Notes: generated by a model from the sequence alone, not told the origin. A DNA stretch of 64,000 bases from Sphingopyxis sp. GW247-27LB (GCF_002277025.1 NZ_NIWD01000015.1:62001-126000), one strand, 5' to 3'. Counted from the first letter of the stretch, positions 51,383 to 61,085 are shown. Numbers and translations are program-made.

Positions 51383-52120
51383 TTAAACTTCGCGGGCCAG
51401 CAGGATTATCGGCGACAGCAGCGCGGGGAATGTCTGGAGAATATCCTTGAACATGCGCCGCTGCGGAGAGTCACCGACGATCACGATATCATTCGGGAAA
51501 ATCTCCGGATCGGCGTAGTTGCCGCGGCGGATACCCTCAAGATTGTAGATGCCGACATATTTCTTGTTGCCGACATCGCGAAAGACAACGACGTCCTCCA
51601 GCTTGGCGAATTCGGTCGTGCCGCCCGCCAGCGCAACCGCGCGCATCAGCGTCATCCGGCCAACAACCGGATAGGACCCCGCCTTGTTGACCTGACCATC
51701 GACCGTGACCGACATCGACTGGATGGCGAGCTGGCTCGTCGGCGACTTGAAATTGACCGTGACCTGGGGGTCGCGCACGTAACGGCCGATCAGCTTGCTG
51801 CGGATCTCGCTCGCGATGATGTCGGGGGTCTTGCCTGCCGCGGCGACGGTTCCGACCAGCGGGAAAGCGAAATTGCCTTCGCCATCGGTCATGATGTCGC
51901 GCTGCATGTCTTCGACGCCGAACACCTCGACGCGCAATTCGGTGAAGGGTCCGACGAAGGACGTCCGGCTCGAATGCACGACGTCGGCGGCCTCGGGCTT
52001 CGGCAGTTCGGCGAGCTTGGTCACCGGACTGTTCGGGACGCTCGCGACCGGAGGCGCATTCTTGACGCATCCGGCAAGAGCCATGACGCCCAGGGCGAAG
52101 ATGATGCGGATTTGGGTCAT
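51383..52120 (-). CDS. wza: Polysaccharide export outer-membrane lipoprotein (Wza-like)
   Basis: A 245-residue lipoprotein (lipobox LAGC, Cys18) with a polysaccharide export sequence domain (YxxxD-like VEVFGVEDMQRDIMTDGEGNFAFPLVG near residue 65) and SLBB-like repeats (VDGQVNKAGSYPVVGRMTLMRAVALAGG near residue 140). It ends in a region (RRMFKDILQTFPALLSPIILLA) that may form the membrane helix of the channel. It is shorter than E. coli Wza (about 380 residues), as in other sphingomonads. It carries the polymer through the outer membrane with the kinase above. Confidence 0.92.
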   Translation of the reverse strand: MTQIRIIFALGVMALAGCVKNAPPVASVPNSPVTKLAELPKPEAADVVHSSRTSFVGPFTELRVEVFGVEDMQRDIMTDGEGNFAFPLVGTVAAAGKTPDIIASEIRSKLIGRYVRDPQVTVNFKSPTSQLAIQSMSVTVDGQVNKAGSYPVVGRMTLMRAVALAGGTTEFAKLEDVVVFRDVGNKKYVGIYNLEGIRRGNYADPEIFPNDIVIVGDSPQRRMFKDILQTFPALLSPIILLAREV

Positions 52121-52189
52121 GAGACTGATAGGATATCCAGATGCTTCGAGGACAGGGACGCTATAAAGGCTTGGGGCATGCTCGCAAGT

Positions 52190-53617
52190 TTAATCCCGCC
52201 GCGCATGCGCCGGCGCCGGGCAACAGAGCAATGTTATCAACATGATGGCCATGGCCTGCAACGAGGGCACGCGAAGCGGGTAATCGACGAGGCTCGCCGC
52301 CGCGAGAATGACGACCACCATGAGCACGGGCAGCCGCAGATCGCCGCGGTGACCCTTGACCAGATTGCGCAGACCGAGTGCCAGGAACCGGCGGGCGAAC
52401 CAGACGATGGCCGCGATCAGGATCAGAGCCATCGGCAGCCCGCCCGAGAGCAGAATCTCCGCCCAGTCATTATGGGCGTGATTGAAATAGGAAGGGCTGA
52501 GCAAAGCGTCGGGCTCGAACATCTTGTAGACGTCCGGGAAAGAGCCGATCCCGCTCCCGGCCACCCAATATTTTTCGATCATCGAGAGCACGGTGGGCCA
52601 CGCCTGGACGCGCATATCGTCACCCACGCCTTGATCCGCCATCCGGCTGAGCGCGGTCGTCCGGTCCGAGAGCCAGATCGCGGTTCCGAGCAACATCGCG
52701 AGCAGGATCGGCGGCGAATAGACGAGATAGCGCCAGATTCCCGGCGCACCGGAGGGAGCCGTGGCCCCGCGCCGACCCGCAGGCTTCGCATGCCAGGCCG
52801 AAACGACCATCGCATAGCCGACCGCGAACGCCACAACGCCGGCAACGAACCCCGCGCGCGAACCGATCAGCGCAGTCAGCGCGGTAAAGGTCAGCCCGGC
52901 GAAGATGAGCGCGAGTTGCATCGGCCGGTTTTGCCGGTTGCGCATCCGCTCGTCGCGGAGCAGCATCGCGGCGATGATCGTGGCACAGGCGAGAAACACC
53001 GCTTCGTGATTGCGGTTGGCGAACAGGCCGACCATCGCATCGGAATTGGTGATCCGGTAGAGATAGGCCGCGCTCCCCGCCCCCGACAGCAGTTGGAAGA
53101 AGCCCAGCAGCGCGCTTGCCGCGGCGACCCCGATGATCGCCAGCATAAATCGCGGATAATCCTCGGGATCGAGGCGTGCCGCCAGAAAGAGCGCGGCGAA
53201 GGGGACCGACATGGCAAGCAGCCCGTTCCACGTCTGCGACGGCGCCAGCGAGATCGGCCTCCAAAGGTCGGGCTGGCCCAGCAGGCCATCGATCGCCACG
53301 ATGGTTTCGCGCCCCGGAAGCGCGTGCCAGATCGCCGGCGGCAGCGGCACCAGCTGAATCGCCATCCACAATGTCAGCAGGACGAGCAGCAGAACGGGGG
53401 TGCGGATGCGCCGCCAATCGTCCGCGGTCAATCGCATCGCTGCCCAGAAAGCCGTGAGAACTGCCACCGCGCGCAGCAGAGGCAGCGAGTTCAGATCACC
53501 GCGCGCGCCACCACCCACCAAGAAAGCGAAGATCAGGAAAAGTATAGGAGCCGAGGTCGACAAGGCCGAACCAAAAGACAATTTCGGGATAGGAGTTGCC
53601 ACCGCGTGTCTATTCAT
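52190..53617 (-). CDS. O-antigen ligase/polymerase-like membrane protein (Wzy_C family)
   Basis: A 475-residue polytopic protein with about 12 helices and the Wzy_C/WaaL periplasmic region: ALSPSYFNHAHNDWAEILLSGG near residue 375 and VLSMIEKYWVAGSGIGSFPDVY near residue 345. The His in NHAHND is the conserved one of ligases and polymerases. It may polymerise repeat units or ligate the chain. It heads the leftward export set, 69 bases before wza. Since a second Wzy-like protein is encoded at 39261-40631, one of the two may have the ligase role. Confidence 0.87.
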   Translation of the reverse strand: MNRHAVATPIPKLSFGSALSTSAPILFLIFAFLVGGGARGDLNSLPLLRAVAVLTAFWAAMRLTADDWRRIRTPVLLLVLLTLWMAIQLVPLPPAIWHALPGRETIVAIDGLLGQPDLWRPISLAPSQTWNGLLAMSVPFAALFLAARLDPEDYPRFMLAIIGVAAASALLGFFQLLSGAGSAAYLYRITNSDAMVGLFANRNHEAVFLACATIIAAMLLRDERMRNRQNRPMQLALIFAGLTFTALTALIGSRAGFVAGVVAFAVGYAMVVSAWHAKPAGRRGATAPSGAPGIWRYLVYSPPILLAMLLGTAIWLSDRTTALSRMADQGVGDDMRVQAWPTVLSMIEKYWVAGSGIGSFPDVYKMFEPDALLSPSYFNHAHNDWAEILLSGGLPMALILIAAIVWFARRFLALGLRNLVKGHRGDLRLPVLMVVVILAAASLVDYPLRVPSLQAMAIMLITLLCCPAPAHARRD

Positions 53618-53782
53618 GATCGTCTTTTCTTGTCTTCAGTAACACGGGGCCCAGCTTCGCTCGACTGCGCGGCGGGGGCTTAGACGCTCGCTTCAGGGGT
53701 GACAAGCGCGATAAGGCGGACTGCACCAAAGCGCCGGTGAGATTGGATTTGCCTGGAAATCCGCCGCCCCGGCCCGCCACCA

Positions 53783-54568
53783 TCATGCCGCGGCGCGTTC
53801 CAGCTTCTCGCGCGCGAAAAGGAACCAGCGCTGGTCGCCCTCGAGCGCGAGCGCCGCCAGGATCCCGCTGCGAAACGCCCCGACGTCGACGCCGATCCGG
53901 TTCGCCTGCTCGTCGGGCTCGGCGGTGATGCTGTGGCCGTGGACGATCATCTTGCCATGGTCGGCGAGGTTGTCGAGGAAATCGTCGCGGATCCAGCGCA
54001 GGTCGGACAGTGCCTGCTGCTCGAGCGGCACGCCCGGCCGGATTCCGGCATGCACGAAGGCATAATCGCCGATCTCGATGACATCCTCGCCCATTCCCAG
54101 GAAGGCGACATGTTCGGCCGGGACCAGCCGCGGCAGCCGTTCGGCGACTTCCTCGAAGCTCGCTTCGGCGAGGCCCGCGTCATCATTCCAATAGCTGGCG
54201 ACCGTGGCGTCGCCGCCGATCCGCATGAAATAGCGCAGCCGCCGAACGTCGCCGGTCAGCGCGGCGAGAAAGCATTCCTCGTGATTGCCGATGAGAAGCC
54301 GGGTATCGGGAAATTCCTCGCGCAGCCGCATCGCGCGCTCGATGACCTCGGCCGATTGCGGGCCACGATCGACGAGATCGCCGAGCAGGACGATGCTGAT
54401 CTGCGCGGGACCGCGCGCGGCATTGTCAGCGCGGATCAGGTCGAGCATCTCGGCGAAGAGGTCGTCGCGACCGTGAATGTCGCCGATCGCATAGACGCGC
54501 TGCCCCGCGGGGACCGAAAAGCCACTGCGCGCCGGCTGGGCTGGCTTGCCTTTACGCTTCCAGAACAT
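53783..54568 (-). CDS. PPP-family metallophosphatase (serine/threonine phosphatase-like)
   Basis: A 261-residue calcineurin-type phosphatase with the ordered metal motifs GDIHG (residues 29-33), GDLVDRG (near 63), GNHEE (near 93), and HAG / HGH further on. These bind two metal ions, and the family includes bacterial PPP phosphatases and ApaH-like hydrolases. The length and motifs fit a Ser/Thr phosphatase or diadenosine hydrolase. It lies beside the export genes and could counter kinase signals, but the BY kinase uses tyrosine and is normally opposed by Wzb, which is absent here. ATG 54568 gives the usual N-terminus. Confidence 0.88.
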   Translation of the reverse strand: MFWKRKGKPAQPARSGFSVPAGQRVYAIGDIHGRDDLFAEMLDLIRADNAARGPAQISIVLLGDLVDRGPQSAEVIERAMRLREEFPDTRLLIGNHEECFLAALTGDVRRLRYFMRIGGDATVASYWNDDAGLAEASFEEVAERLPRLVPAEHVAFLGMGEDVIEIGDYAFVHAGIRPGVPLEQQALSDLRWIRDDFLDNLADHGKMIVHGHSITAEPDEQANRIGVDVGAFRSGILAALALEGDQRWFLFAREKLERAAA

Positions 54569-54805
54569 GAACAAATAAACCGATCTTACGTATTTCAATC
54601 CGGACAAATGGCCGAAAACAAAGGCCTCGAGAGCGATATCGCCCCCTACCCCCCCAAATCCGCCGTGGCAATATACGCGGAAGGCGTCCAAGCGTTGCAA
54701 GGCCCCCGCTCACAGGGGGCAATTTTCCGTCGACCGGTAAAATTTAAGGGTGTCGCAAGCATTTGCGCTTAATCCGTCATTAGCTACAAGTGCTGGATAA
54801 TACAT
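54569..54805. promoter_or_regulatory. Divergent promoter region between the phosphatase gene and wecB
   Basis: A 237-base gap that is more AT-rich than its surroundings. It must hold both promoters. A TTGCGC box near 54765 with TACAAG 16 bases later, and GATAAT just before the wecB start, are possible rightward elements; none is close to consensus. No other gene or strong repeat is visible. Confidence 0.4.
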
Positions 54806-55921
54806 ATGAAAATCATGACGGTTTTCGGGACACGCCCGGAAGCGATCAAAATGTTTCCCGTCATCCACGCGCTGCGACGTCAGGATGGCGTAGATGCGCG
54901 CGTCTGCGTGACCGCGCAGCATCGCGAGATGCTCGATCAGGTCCTGCACATCGCGCGTATCGCTCCCGACATCGATCTCGACGTCATGCGGGCGAACCAG
55001 ACACTCGACGCGCTGCTGGCACGGCTGGTGACCGGGCTCGGCGAAACCTTCGACGCCGAAAGGCCCGACCGCATCCTCGTCCACGGCGATACGCTGACGA
55101 CGATGGCGGCGACGCTCGCCGCCTATTTCCGCAAGATTCCCGTCGGCCATGTCGAGGCGGGATTGCGCAGCGGGAACATCTATCACCCCTGGCCGGAGGA
55201 AGTGAACCGCAAGGTCACCGGCGCCGTCGCCGATCTGCACTTCGCGCCTACCGACACCGCCGCCGCCGCGCTGAGGGCCGAGAATGTTGCCGCCGACCGC
55301 ATTCATGTCACCGGCAACACCGTGATCGACGCGCTGCTTGCCACCAAGGCGCGCATCGACGAGGAGCCCGCGCTCGCCGCGGGGCTAGACCCGCTGATCG
55401 CGCGCTTTGCCGGCAAACGGATCATCGCGGTCACCTCGCACCGGCGCGAGAATTTCGGGGACGGCATGAAGGCGATCGCCGAAGCCATCGCGGCGATCGC
55501 GGCGCGAAGCGACGTCGCGGTCGTCTTTCCCGTCCATCCCAATCCGCACGTGCGCAGCGCGATGGAGCCGATCCTCGGCGCCCTCACCAACGTCGCGCTG
55601 ATCGACCCGCTCGACTATCCGCATTTCGTGCGCCTGCTCGCCGAATGCGACCTCGTGCTGACCGACAGCGGCGGCGTGCAGGAGGAAGCGCCGTCGCTCG
55701 GCAAGCCCGTGCTCGTGATGCGCGAGACGACCGAGCGGCCCGAAGGCATCGCCGCCGGGACCGCCCGGCTGGTCGGCACCGACAGGGACCATATCGTTTC
55801 CGAAATCTTCAGCCTTTTGGATGATGGTGCCGCCTACAACGCCATGGCCCGCGCCCATAATCCGTTCGGCGACGGGACCGCAGGCGTCCAGATTGCGGAG
55901 ATTGTCGCGCGTGGCCGTTGA
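54806..55921 (+). CDS. wecB: UDP-N-acetylglucosamine 2-epimerase (non-hydrolysing)
   Basis: A 371-residue WecB: TVFGTRPEAIKMFPVI at the N-terminus, VTAQHREMLDQVL, HGDTLTTMAATLAAYF, HVEAGLRSGNIYHPWPEE, SHRRENFGD and LTDSGGVQEEAPSLGKPVL. It interconverts UDP-GlcNAc and UDP-ManNAc in the cytoplasm. The next gene overlaps it by 11 bases and encodes the dehydrogenase using its product, so the pair makes UDP-ManNAcA. It differs clearly from the FnlC-like epimerase at 42397-43524 in active-site phrases. Confidence 0.94.
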   Translation: MKIMTVFGTRPEAIKMFPVIHALRRQDGVDARVCVTAQHREMLDQVLHIARIAPDIDLDVMRANQTLDALLARLVTGLGETFDAERPDRILVHGDTLTTMAATLAAYFRKIPVGHVEAGLRSGNIYHPWPEEVNRKVTGAVADLHFAPTDTAAAALRAENVAADRIHVTGNTVIDALLATKARIDEEPALAAGLDPLIARFAGKRIIAVTSHRRENFGDGMKAIAEAIAAIAARSDVAVVFPVHPNPHVRSAMEPILGALTNVALIDPLDYPHFVRLLAECDLVLTDSGGVQEEAPSLGKPVLVMRETTERPEGIAAGTARLVGTDRDHIVSEIFSLLDDGAAYNAMARAHNPFGDGTAGVQIAEIVARGR

Positions 55922-57206
55922 TATCGAACAGAAAGTTACCGTCGTTGGCCTCGGCTATATCGGCCTGCCGACCGCGGCGTTGATCGCCCGCTCGGGCTGC
56001 AAGGTCACCGGTATCGACGTCAGCGCGAAGGTCGTCGAAACCGTCAACAACGGCAAGGTGCATATCGAGGAGGTCGACCTCGACGGGCTGGTGCAGGGCG
56101 TCGTCGCACGCGGCACGCTTGTCGCCTCGACCGCGATGGTCGCCGCCGACAGCTTCGTCATCGCGGTGCCGACGCCGCACGACGCCGAGCATCGCCCCGA
56201 CATCAGCTTCGTCCTCGACGCCGCACGCGCCATCGCGCCGGTGCTGGAGGCGGGCAACCTCGTCATCCTCGAATCGACCTCGCCGGTGGGCACGACCGAG
56301 AAGGTCGCCGAACTGATCGCCGACCTGCGCCCCGACCTCCGCGTGCCCGGCCGCTGCAGCGGCGCGGCGGACATTTTCATCGCCTATTGCCCCGAGCGCG
56401 TGTTGCCGGGACGCATCCTCGTCGAACTGGTCGACAACGATCGCTGCATCGGCGGCATCACCCCGCGCTGCGCGCGCCGCGCGATGACTTTCTATCGCCA
56501 GTTCGTGCGGGGCGCCTGCGTCACGACGACGGCGCGCGCCGCCGAAATGGTGAAGCTGGTCGAGAACAGCTACCGCGACGTCAACATCGCCTTCGCCAAC
56601 GAACTCTCGATGATGGCCGAAGCGCTAGGGGTCGACGTGTGGGAGGTGATCCGCCTCGCCAACCGCCACCCGCGCGTGAATATCCTCCAGCCGGGGCCCG
56701 GCGTCGGCGGCCATTGCATCGCGGTCGACCCCTGGTTTCTCGTCCACGGCGCGCCCGAACACAGCCGGCTGATCCGCACCGCGCGCGAGGTGAATATCGC
56801 CAAGACCGCGCATGTCATCGGGGCAGCGGAAATGCTGGTATCGCAGCACCCCAAGGCGCGCGTCGCGTGCCTGGGTCTCGCTTTCAAGCCCAACATCGAC
56901 GATTTTCGCGAAAGCCCCGCGGTCGAGGTCGCCGCCGCTCTGGCGCGACGCTTCGGCTCGCAGATCGACATCGTCGAGCCCTATGCGCGCGGTCTGCCGA
57001 TGGAATTCGCGGGCACCGGCGCGCGGCTGATCGACCTCGACAGCGCGCTTGCCGAATGCGAATTGCTGATCGTCCTCGTCGACCACGACCTGTTCAAATC
57101 GATCCCGCTCGAGGAGCGCGCCGACAAGATCGTCTACGACACGCGCGGGTTGTGGCTCGACCAGCCGAGCGGCGGGCACGGCAATCGCCTCCACCGGGCA
57201 GCCTGA
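55911..57206 (+). CDS. wecC: UDP-N-acetyl-D-mannosamine dehydrogenase
   Basis: A 431-residue UDP-sugar 6-dehydrogenase: VTVVGLGYIGLPTAALIA, AVPTPHD, ESTSPVGTTEK, YCPERVLPGRIL, and the catalytic Cys in GVGGHCIAVDPWFLV. The PERVLPG and PWFLV phrases are typical of WecC. It makes UDP-ManNAcA with two NAD+. The start is GTG 55911 with GGAG ten bases upstream, overlapping wecB by 11 bases. The sugar is used in many capsules and in enterobacterial common antigen; here it probably feeds the nearby locus. Confidence 0.93.
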   Translation: MAVDIEQKVTVVGLGYIGLPTAALIARSGCKVTGIDVSAKVVETVNNGKVHIEEVDLDGLVQGVVARGTLVASTAMVAADSFVIAVPTPHDAEHRPDISFVLDAARAIAPVLEAGNLVILESTSPVGTTEKVAELIADLRPDLRVPGRCSGAADIFIAYCPERVLPGRILVELVDNDRCIGGITPRCARRAMTFYRQFVRGACVTTTARAAEMVKLVENSYRDVNIAFANELSMMAEALGVDVWEVIRLANRHPRVNILQPGPGVGGHCIAVDPWFLVHGAPEHSRLIRTAREVNIAKTAHVIGAAEMLVSQHPKARVACLGLAFKPNIDDFRESPAVEVAAALARRFGSQIDIVEPYARGLPMEFAGTGARLIDLDSALAECELLIVLVDHDLFKSIPLEERADKIVYDTRGLWLDQPSGGHGNRLHRAA

Positions 57207-57252
57207 CCCTATATCGCTTGACCCGCGACGGCATGACTCTGATCATGGCTCC

Positions 57253-58059
57253 ATGTTGACGCGTCTCGAAACGATCGTCGTCGAAAAGCCGTGGGGCCGC
57301 ACCGATATCCCGCGCGATTTCGGCGACTTCGCGGGCCGGCGGATCGGCGAGATCTGGTTCGCGAACCCGGCGGGCGACGCGGCGCCGATTCTCGTCAAAT
57401 TCCTCTTCACCTCCCAGCGGCTGTCGATCCAGGTCCACCCGGACGACGCAGCCGCGCGCCTCGCAGGCTATCCGCGCGGCAAAGAGGAATGCTGGCTGAT
57501 CCTGTCAGCCGACCCCGGCGCCGAACTCGGCGTCGGGCTCACCGCCGAAATGACGCGCGAGGCGCTCCGCGCCGCAGCGCTCGACGGGAGCATCGTCGAG
57601 CAGATCGACTGGCGCGCGGCGAAGGCGAACGACTTCGTCTACAACCCCGCCGGCACGATCCACGCGATCGGCGGCGGGCTGACGGTCGTCGAGGTGCAGC
57701 AGAATATCGATTGCACCTACCGCCTCTACGATTATGGCCGCCCGCGCGAGTTGCACCTTAACGAGGCGCTAAAGGTGGCGACGCTTGGCCCGGTCCACGA
57801 TCCGCGCGACACTGTCGTTGACCCACACGCGAACCGCATGCTGGTAGAGGGACCCTATTTTCATCTCGCCTACCTCACGGGGCCGGTCGATCCGGCCCTC
57901 GCCCTGACGGCGCGAGGCGAACTGACCTTCGTGCCGCTGTCGGCGGGGTGCCGCGCAGCGGGCGAAGCCGTCGCGCTCGGCGAGGCGGTGCTGATCGACG
58001 ACCCGGCAACAATCGAGATCGATACGGACGGCCGCGCGCTCCTCGCCTGGCCCGCCTGA
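57253..58059 (+). CDS. manA: Class I mannose-6-phosphate isomerase
   Basis: A 268-residue short-form phosphomannose isomerase. Zinc ligands are visible as Gln and His in IQVHPDD (near residue 60), Glu in GKEECW (near 77) and His in GTIHAIGGG (near 137). It interconverts fructose-6-P and mannose-6-P and supplies GDP-mannose synthesis for glycans. It starts 47 bases after wecC and is probably in the same operon. Confidence 0.9.
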   Translation: MLTRLETIVVEKPWGRTDIPRDFGDFAGRRIGEIWFANPAGDAAPILVKFLFTSQRLSIQVHPDDAAARLAGYPRGKEECWLILSADPGAELGVGLTAEMTREALRAAALDGSIVEQIDWRAAKANDFVYNPAGTIHAIGGGLTVVEVQQNIDCTYRLYDYGRPRELHLNEALKVATLGPVHDPRDTVVDPHANRMLVEGPYFHLAYLTGPVDPALALTARGELTFVPLSAGCRAAGEAVALGEAVLIDDPATIEIDTDGRALLAWPA

Positions 58060-58070
58060 TCTCCCCTCCC

Positions 58071-58101
58071 CTTGCGGCCCCGCCGTGCATCTCCCATATC
58101 G
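58071..58101 (+). promoter_or_regulatory. Possible heat-shock (RpoH) promoter of hslVU
   Basis: CTTG at 58071-58074, an 18-base spacer, and CCCATATCG at 58093-58101 match the alphaproteobacterial RpoH pattern (CTTG, then CYTATNT). HslVU is a classic heat-shock target. Transcription from it would begin almost at the hslV start codon at 58108. Confidence 0.5.
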
Positions 58102-58107
58102 CGCGGC

Positions 58108-58674
58108 ATGAGCGAACCCACCGCGCACCGTGCCGCGCCCTGGCACGGAACCACCATCCTTTCCGCCCGCACGCCCGAAAAGGTCGTCATCATCGGTGAC
58201 GGCCAGGTGTCGATGGGCCAGACGGTGATGAAGCCCAATGCGAAGAAGGTCCGCCGCCTTCACGACGGCAGCGTCATCGGCGGCTTCGCCGGCGCGACCG
58301 CCGACGCCTTCACGCTGTTCGAGCGGCTCGAGAGCAAGCTCGAACGGCATAATGGCCAGCTCTTGCGCGCCGCGGTCGAGCTCGCCAAGGACTGGCGCAC
58401 CGACAAATATCTGCGCAACCTCGAAGCGATGATGATCGTCGCCGACAAGGAGGTGACGCTGGTCATCACCGGTAACGGCGACGTCCTCGAACCCAAGGGC
58501 GGGATCGCCGCGATCGGATCGGGCGGCAATTTCGCGCTCTCGGCGGCGCGTGCGCTCGTCGATTATGAAAAAGACCCAGCGGTGCTGGCACGAAAGGCGA
58601 TGGAGGTCGCGGCCGATATCTGCGTCTATACCAACGACCAGTTCACTCAAGAAATCATCGAAATCCAGGCCTGA
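58108..58674 (+). CDS. hslV: ATP-dependent protease proteolytic subunit HslV
   Basis: A 188-residue proteasome-like peptidase. The mature enzyme should begin at Thr15 in [11 protein letters not shown], the catalytic N-terminal threonine exposed by cleaving a 14-residue propeptide. Further family segments are [31 protein letters not shown] and [15 protein letters not shown]. It forms a double hexamer with HslU to degrade misfolded and regulatory proteins. No ribosome site is visible before ATG 58108. hslU begins five bases after its stop. Confidence 0.95.
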   Translation: MSEPTAHRAAPWHGTTILSARTPEKVVIIGDGQVSMGQTVMKPNAKKVRRLHDGSVIGGFAGATADAFTLFERLESKLERHNGQLLRAAVELAKDWRTDKYLRNLEAMMIVADKEVTLVITGNGDVLEPKGGIAAIGSGGNFALSAARALVDYEKDPAVLARKAMEVAADICVYTNDQFTQEIIEIQA

Positions 58675-58678
58675 CCCC

Positions 58679-59980
58679 ATGAACAAAGATCTGACTCCCA
58701 AGGCGATCGTCGCCGCATTGGACACGCACATCATCGGCCAGGACGCCGCGAAGCGCGCGGTCGCGGTCGCGCTCCGCAACCGCTGGCGCCGCCAGCAGCT
58801 CGCGCCTGACCTGCGCGACGAGGTAAGCCCGAAGAATATCCTGATGATCGGCCCGACGGGCTGCGGCAAGACCGAGATTTCGCGCCGTCTTGCGAAGCTC
58901 GCCGATGCGCCCTTCATCAAGGTCGAGGCGACCAAGTTCACCGAGGTCGGTTATGTCGGCCGCGACGTCGAGCAGATCGCGCGCGACCTGGTCGAGGAAG
59001 CGGTGCGGCTCGAAAAGGACCGCCGCCGCGAGGCGGTGCGCGCGGCCGCCGAGGAAGCCGCGATGGAACGGCTGCTCGACGCGCTGACCGGCAAGGGCGC
59101 GAGCGAGGCGACGCGCCAGAGTTTCCGCCAGCGCATCCGCGAAGGGCATCTCGACGACAGCGAGGTCGAGATCGAGGTCGCCGACGCCCCGAGCATGAAC
59201 TTCGAACTGCCCGGCCAGCCGGGCCAGATGAGCATGATCAACCTCTCCGACATGCTCGGCAAGGCGATGGGCGGCCCGCCCAAGAAACGCCGCAAGCTGA
59301 CGGTGCTCGAAGCCGCGACCCGGCTGATCGAGGAGGAGCAGGACAAGCGCCTCGACCAGGACGATGTCGCGCGCGTCGCGCTCGCCGACGCCGAGGCGAA
59401 CGGCATCGTCTTCCTCGACGAGATCGATAAAATTGCCGTCAGCGACGTGCGCGGCGGCTCGGTGAGCCGCGAGGGTGTGCAGCGCGACCTGCTGCCGCTG
59501 ATCGAAGGCACGACGGTCGCGACCAAATATGGCCCGATGAAGACCGACCACGTCCTCTTCATCGCCTCGGGCGCCTTCCATGTCGCCAAGCCCTCCGACC
59601 TGCTCCCCGAGTTGCAGGGCCGTCTGCCGATCCGCGTCGAACTGGGCGCACTCAGCGAGGCGGATTTCGTCCGCATTCTTTCCGAGACCAAGGCGGGGCT
59701 TCCCGAACAATATGCCGCGCTGATCGGCACCGAGGGGGTGACGCTCTCCTTCACCGACGACGCGATCGCGCGCGTCGCGAAGCTCGCCGCCGAGGTCAAT
59801 GAGAAGGTGGAGAATATCGGCGCCCGCCGCCTCCAGACGATCATGGAGCGGCTGGTCGAGGAAGTGAGCTTCGGCGCCGAGGACATGGGCGGCACGACGC
59901 TGACGGTCGACGCCGCTTATGTCGACCGCCAGCTCGCCGACGTCGTGGGGGACACCGACCTCAGCAAATATGTGCTCTGA
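58679..59980 (+). CDS. hslU: ATP-dependent protease ATPase subunit HslU
   Basis: A 433-residue AAA+ unfoldase: [20 protein letters not shown] at the N-terminus, the GYVG pore loop, Walker [10 protein letters not shown], an intermediate I-domain between about residues 110 and 240, Walker [10 protein letters not shown], and a conserved C-terminus ending DLSKYVL that inserts into HslV. It unfolds substrates and passes them to HslV. It is co-transcribed with hslV. Confidence 0.96.
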   Translation: MNKDLTPKAIVAALDTHIIGQDAAKRAVAVALRNRWRRQQLAPDLRDEVSPKNILMIGPTGCGKTEISRRLAKLADAPFIKVEATKFTEVGYVGRDVEQIARDLVEEAVRLEKDRRREAVRAAAEEAAMERLLDALTGKGASEATRQSFRQRIREGHLDDSEVEIEVADAPSMNFELPGQPGQMSMINLSDMLGKAMGGPPKKRRKLTVLEAATRLIEEEQDKRLDQDDVARVALADAEANGIVFLDEIDKIAVSDVRGGSVSREGVQRDLLPLIEGTTVATKYGPMKTDHVLFIASGAFHVAKPSDLLPELQGRLPIRVELGALSEADFVRILSETKAGLPEQYAALIGTEGVTLSFTDDAIARVAKLAAEVNEKVENIGARRLQTIMERLVEEVSFGAEDMGGTTLTVDAAYVDRQLADVVGDTDLSKYVL

Positions 59981-60054
59981 GGGCGGCCGCAGCCGGCAAG
60001 ACCGGGCTGGCACCTTTTCGGTCCGCTATTTGCCGAACTTCATTTGACTTTGCT

Positions 60055-60067
60055 GCATCGTCGATGC
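60055..60067. repeat. Inverted repeat GCATCG-T-CGATGC upstream of the RodZ-like gene
   Basis: Perfect six-base arms around one T, 59 bases before the start codon and just after a TTGACT box (60044-60049). It may be a regulatory site in the 145-base gap between hslU and the next gene. Confidence 0.35.
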
Positions 60068-60125
60068 GAGAACGTGCCCCGACACGGCCGACATGGGGTC
60101 GCAAACGGCTGGCACGGAGACAGTA

Positions 60126-60971
60126 ATGGCAGACGAAGAGGGCGCCGAGCAGGGCGAACTGGCGATTACGCGCACCGGTGACCGGCTGCGGCTGGCGCGC
60201 GAAGCCGCGGGGCTGTCGCTCGCCGACGTCGCCACCCGCACGCGGATCACCCAGCGCCATCTGGAAGCGATCGAGAAATCCGATTTTTCCGAGCTTCCCG
60301 GACGCACCTATGTCACCGGTTTCGCGCGGGCCTATGCGCGCGCGGTCGACCTGCCCGAAGCCGAGATCGGCGCCGCGGTGCGCCGCGAGCTCGAAGACGA
60401 TGAATATGCGGCGCGACCCGCTTATGAGGCCTATGAGCCCACCGATCCCGCGCGGCTGCCCACGGCCAGGCTGACCTGGACGCTGGTGATCGTCACGGCG
60501 CTGCTGGCGTCGGCCTATGGCGTCTGGCGTTTCCTGTCGATCGAACCCGATGAAGCGCTGATCGCGGCGCAAAATGCCGACGCCGAGGCGTCCGAAGCAC
60601 CCGCGACCGACGCGCCAGCCCCCAGGACCGGCGCCGCGGGTACCGCGCAGGTGGCCGAAAACGCGCCGGTCGTGCTCACCGGCCTTTCCGAGGTGTGGAT
60701 CGGCTTCGACGACGCCACCGGCAAGACCGAGAATTGGCGAACGCTCGATGCGGGTGAAGTCTATCAGGTTCCGCCCGCCTATATCGAGCAGTTCACGCTA
60801 CGCACAAGCATCCCGCAGGCCTTGAAGGTTACCGTCGGTGGCCGCGATGTCGGCGCCATCGGGCCCGCCGACACGCTGGTCAAGGGGGTTTCCCTGAAGC
60901 CCTCCGACCTTGTCGCGCGCGCGGAGGGAAGCAGCGGCGGCGCACCCGCCGTCCCCGCCCCCAAGCGCTAA
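60126..60971 (+). CDS. RodZ-like helix-turn-helix membrane protein
   Basis: A 281-residue protein with an N-terminal Cro/C1-type HTH (about residues 17-80, with LRLAREAAGLSLADVATRTRI), one transmembrane helix (about 118-138, TLVIVTALLASAYGVW), an Ala/Pro linker and a C-terminal DUF4115 beta domain (VWIGFDDATGK, then PPAYIEQFTLRTSIPQALKV). RodZ links MreB filaments to the cell wall machinery and sets cell shape. The DNA-binding fold is used for MreB contact. ATG 60126 is chosen for the standard N-terminus. Confidence 0.87.
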   Translation: MADEEGAEQGELAITRTGDRLRLAREAAGLSLADVATRTRITQRHLEAIEKSDFSELPGRTYVTGFARAYARAVDLPEAEIGAAVRRELEDDEYAARPAYEAYEPTDPARLPTARLTWTLVIVTALLASAYGVWRFLSIEPDEALIAAQNADAEASEAPATDAPAPRTGAAGTAQVAENAPVVLTGLSEVWIGFDDATGKTENWRTLDAGEVYQVPPAYIEQFTLRTSIPQALKVTVGGRDVGAIGPADTLVKGVSLKPSDLVARAEGSSGGAPAVPAPKR

Positions 60972-61085
60972 AACACGCCTCGTCCGGCCCGCCGCAGGCG
61001 GCAACGCGCCGAAATGGGTTTGCGCTGCCGTCCTTTGCCGCGTTATGGATGGGAAAATGGTTAACCTGTGGGGGCTGATCGAAAG

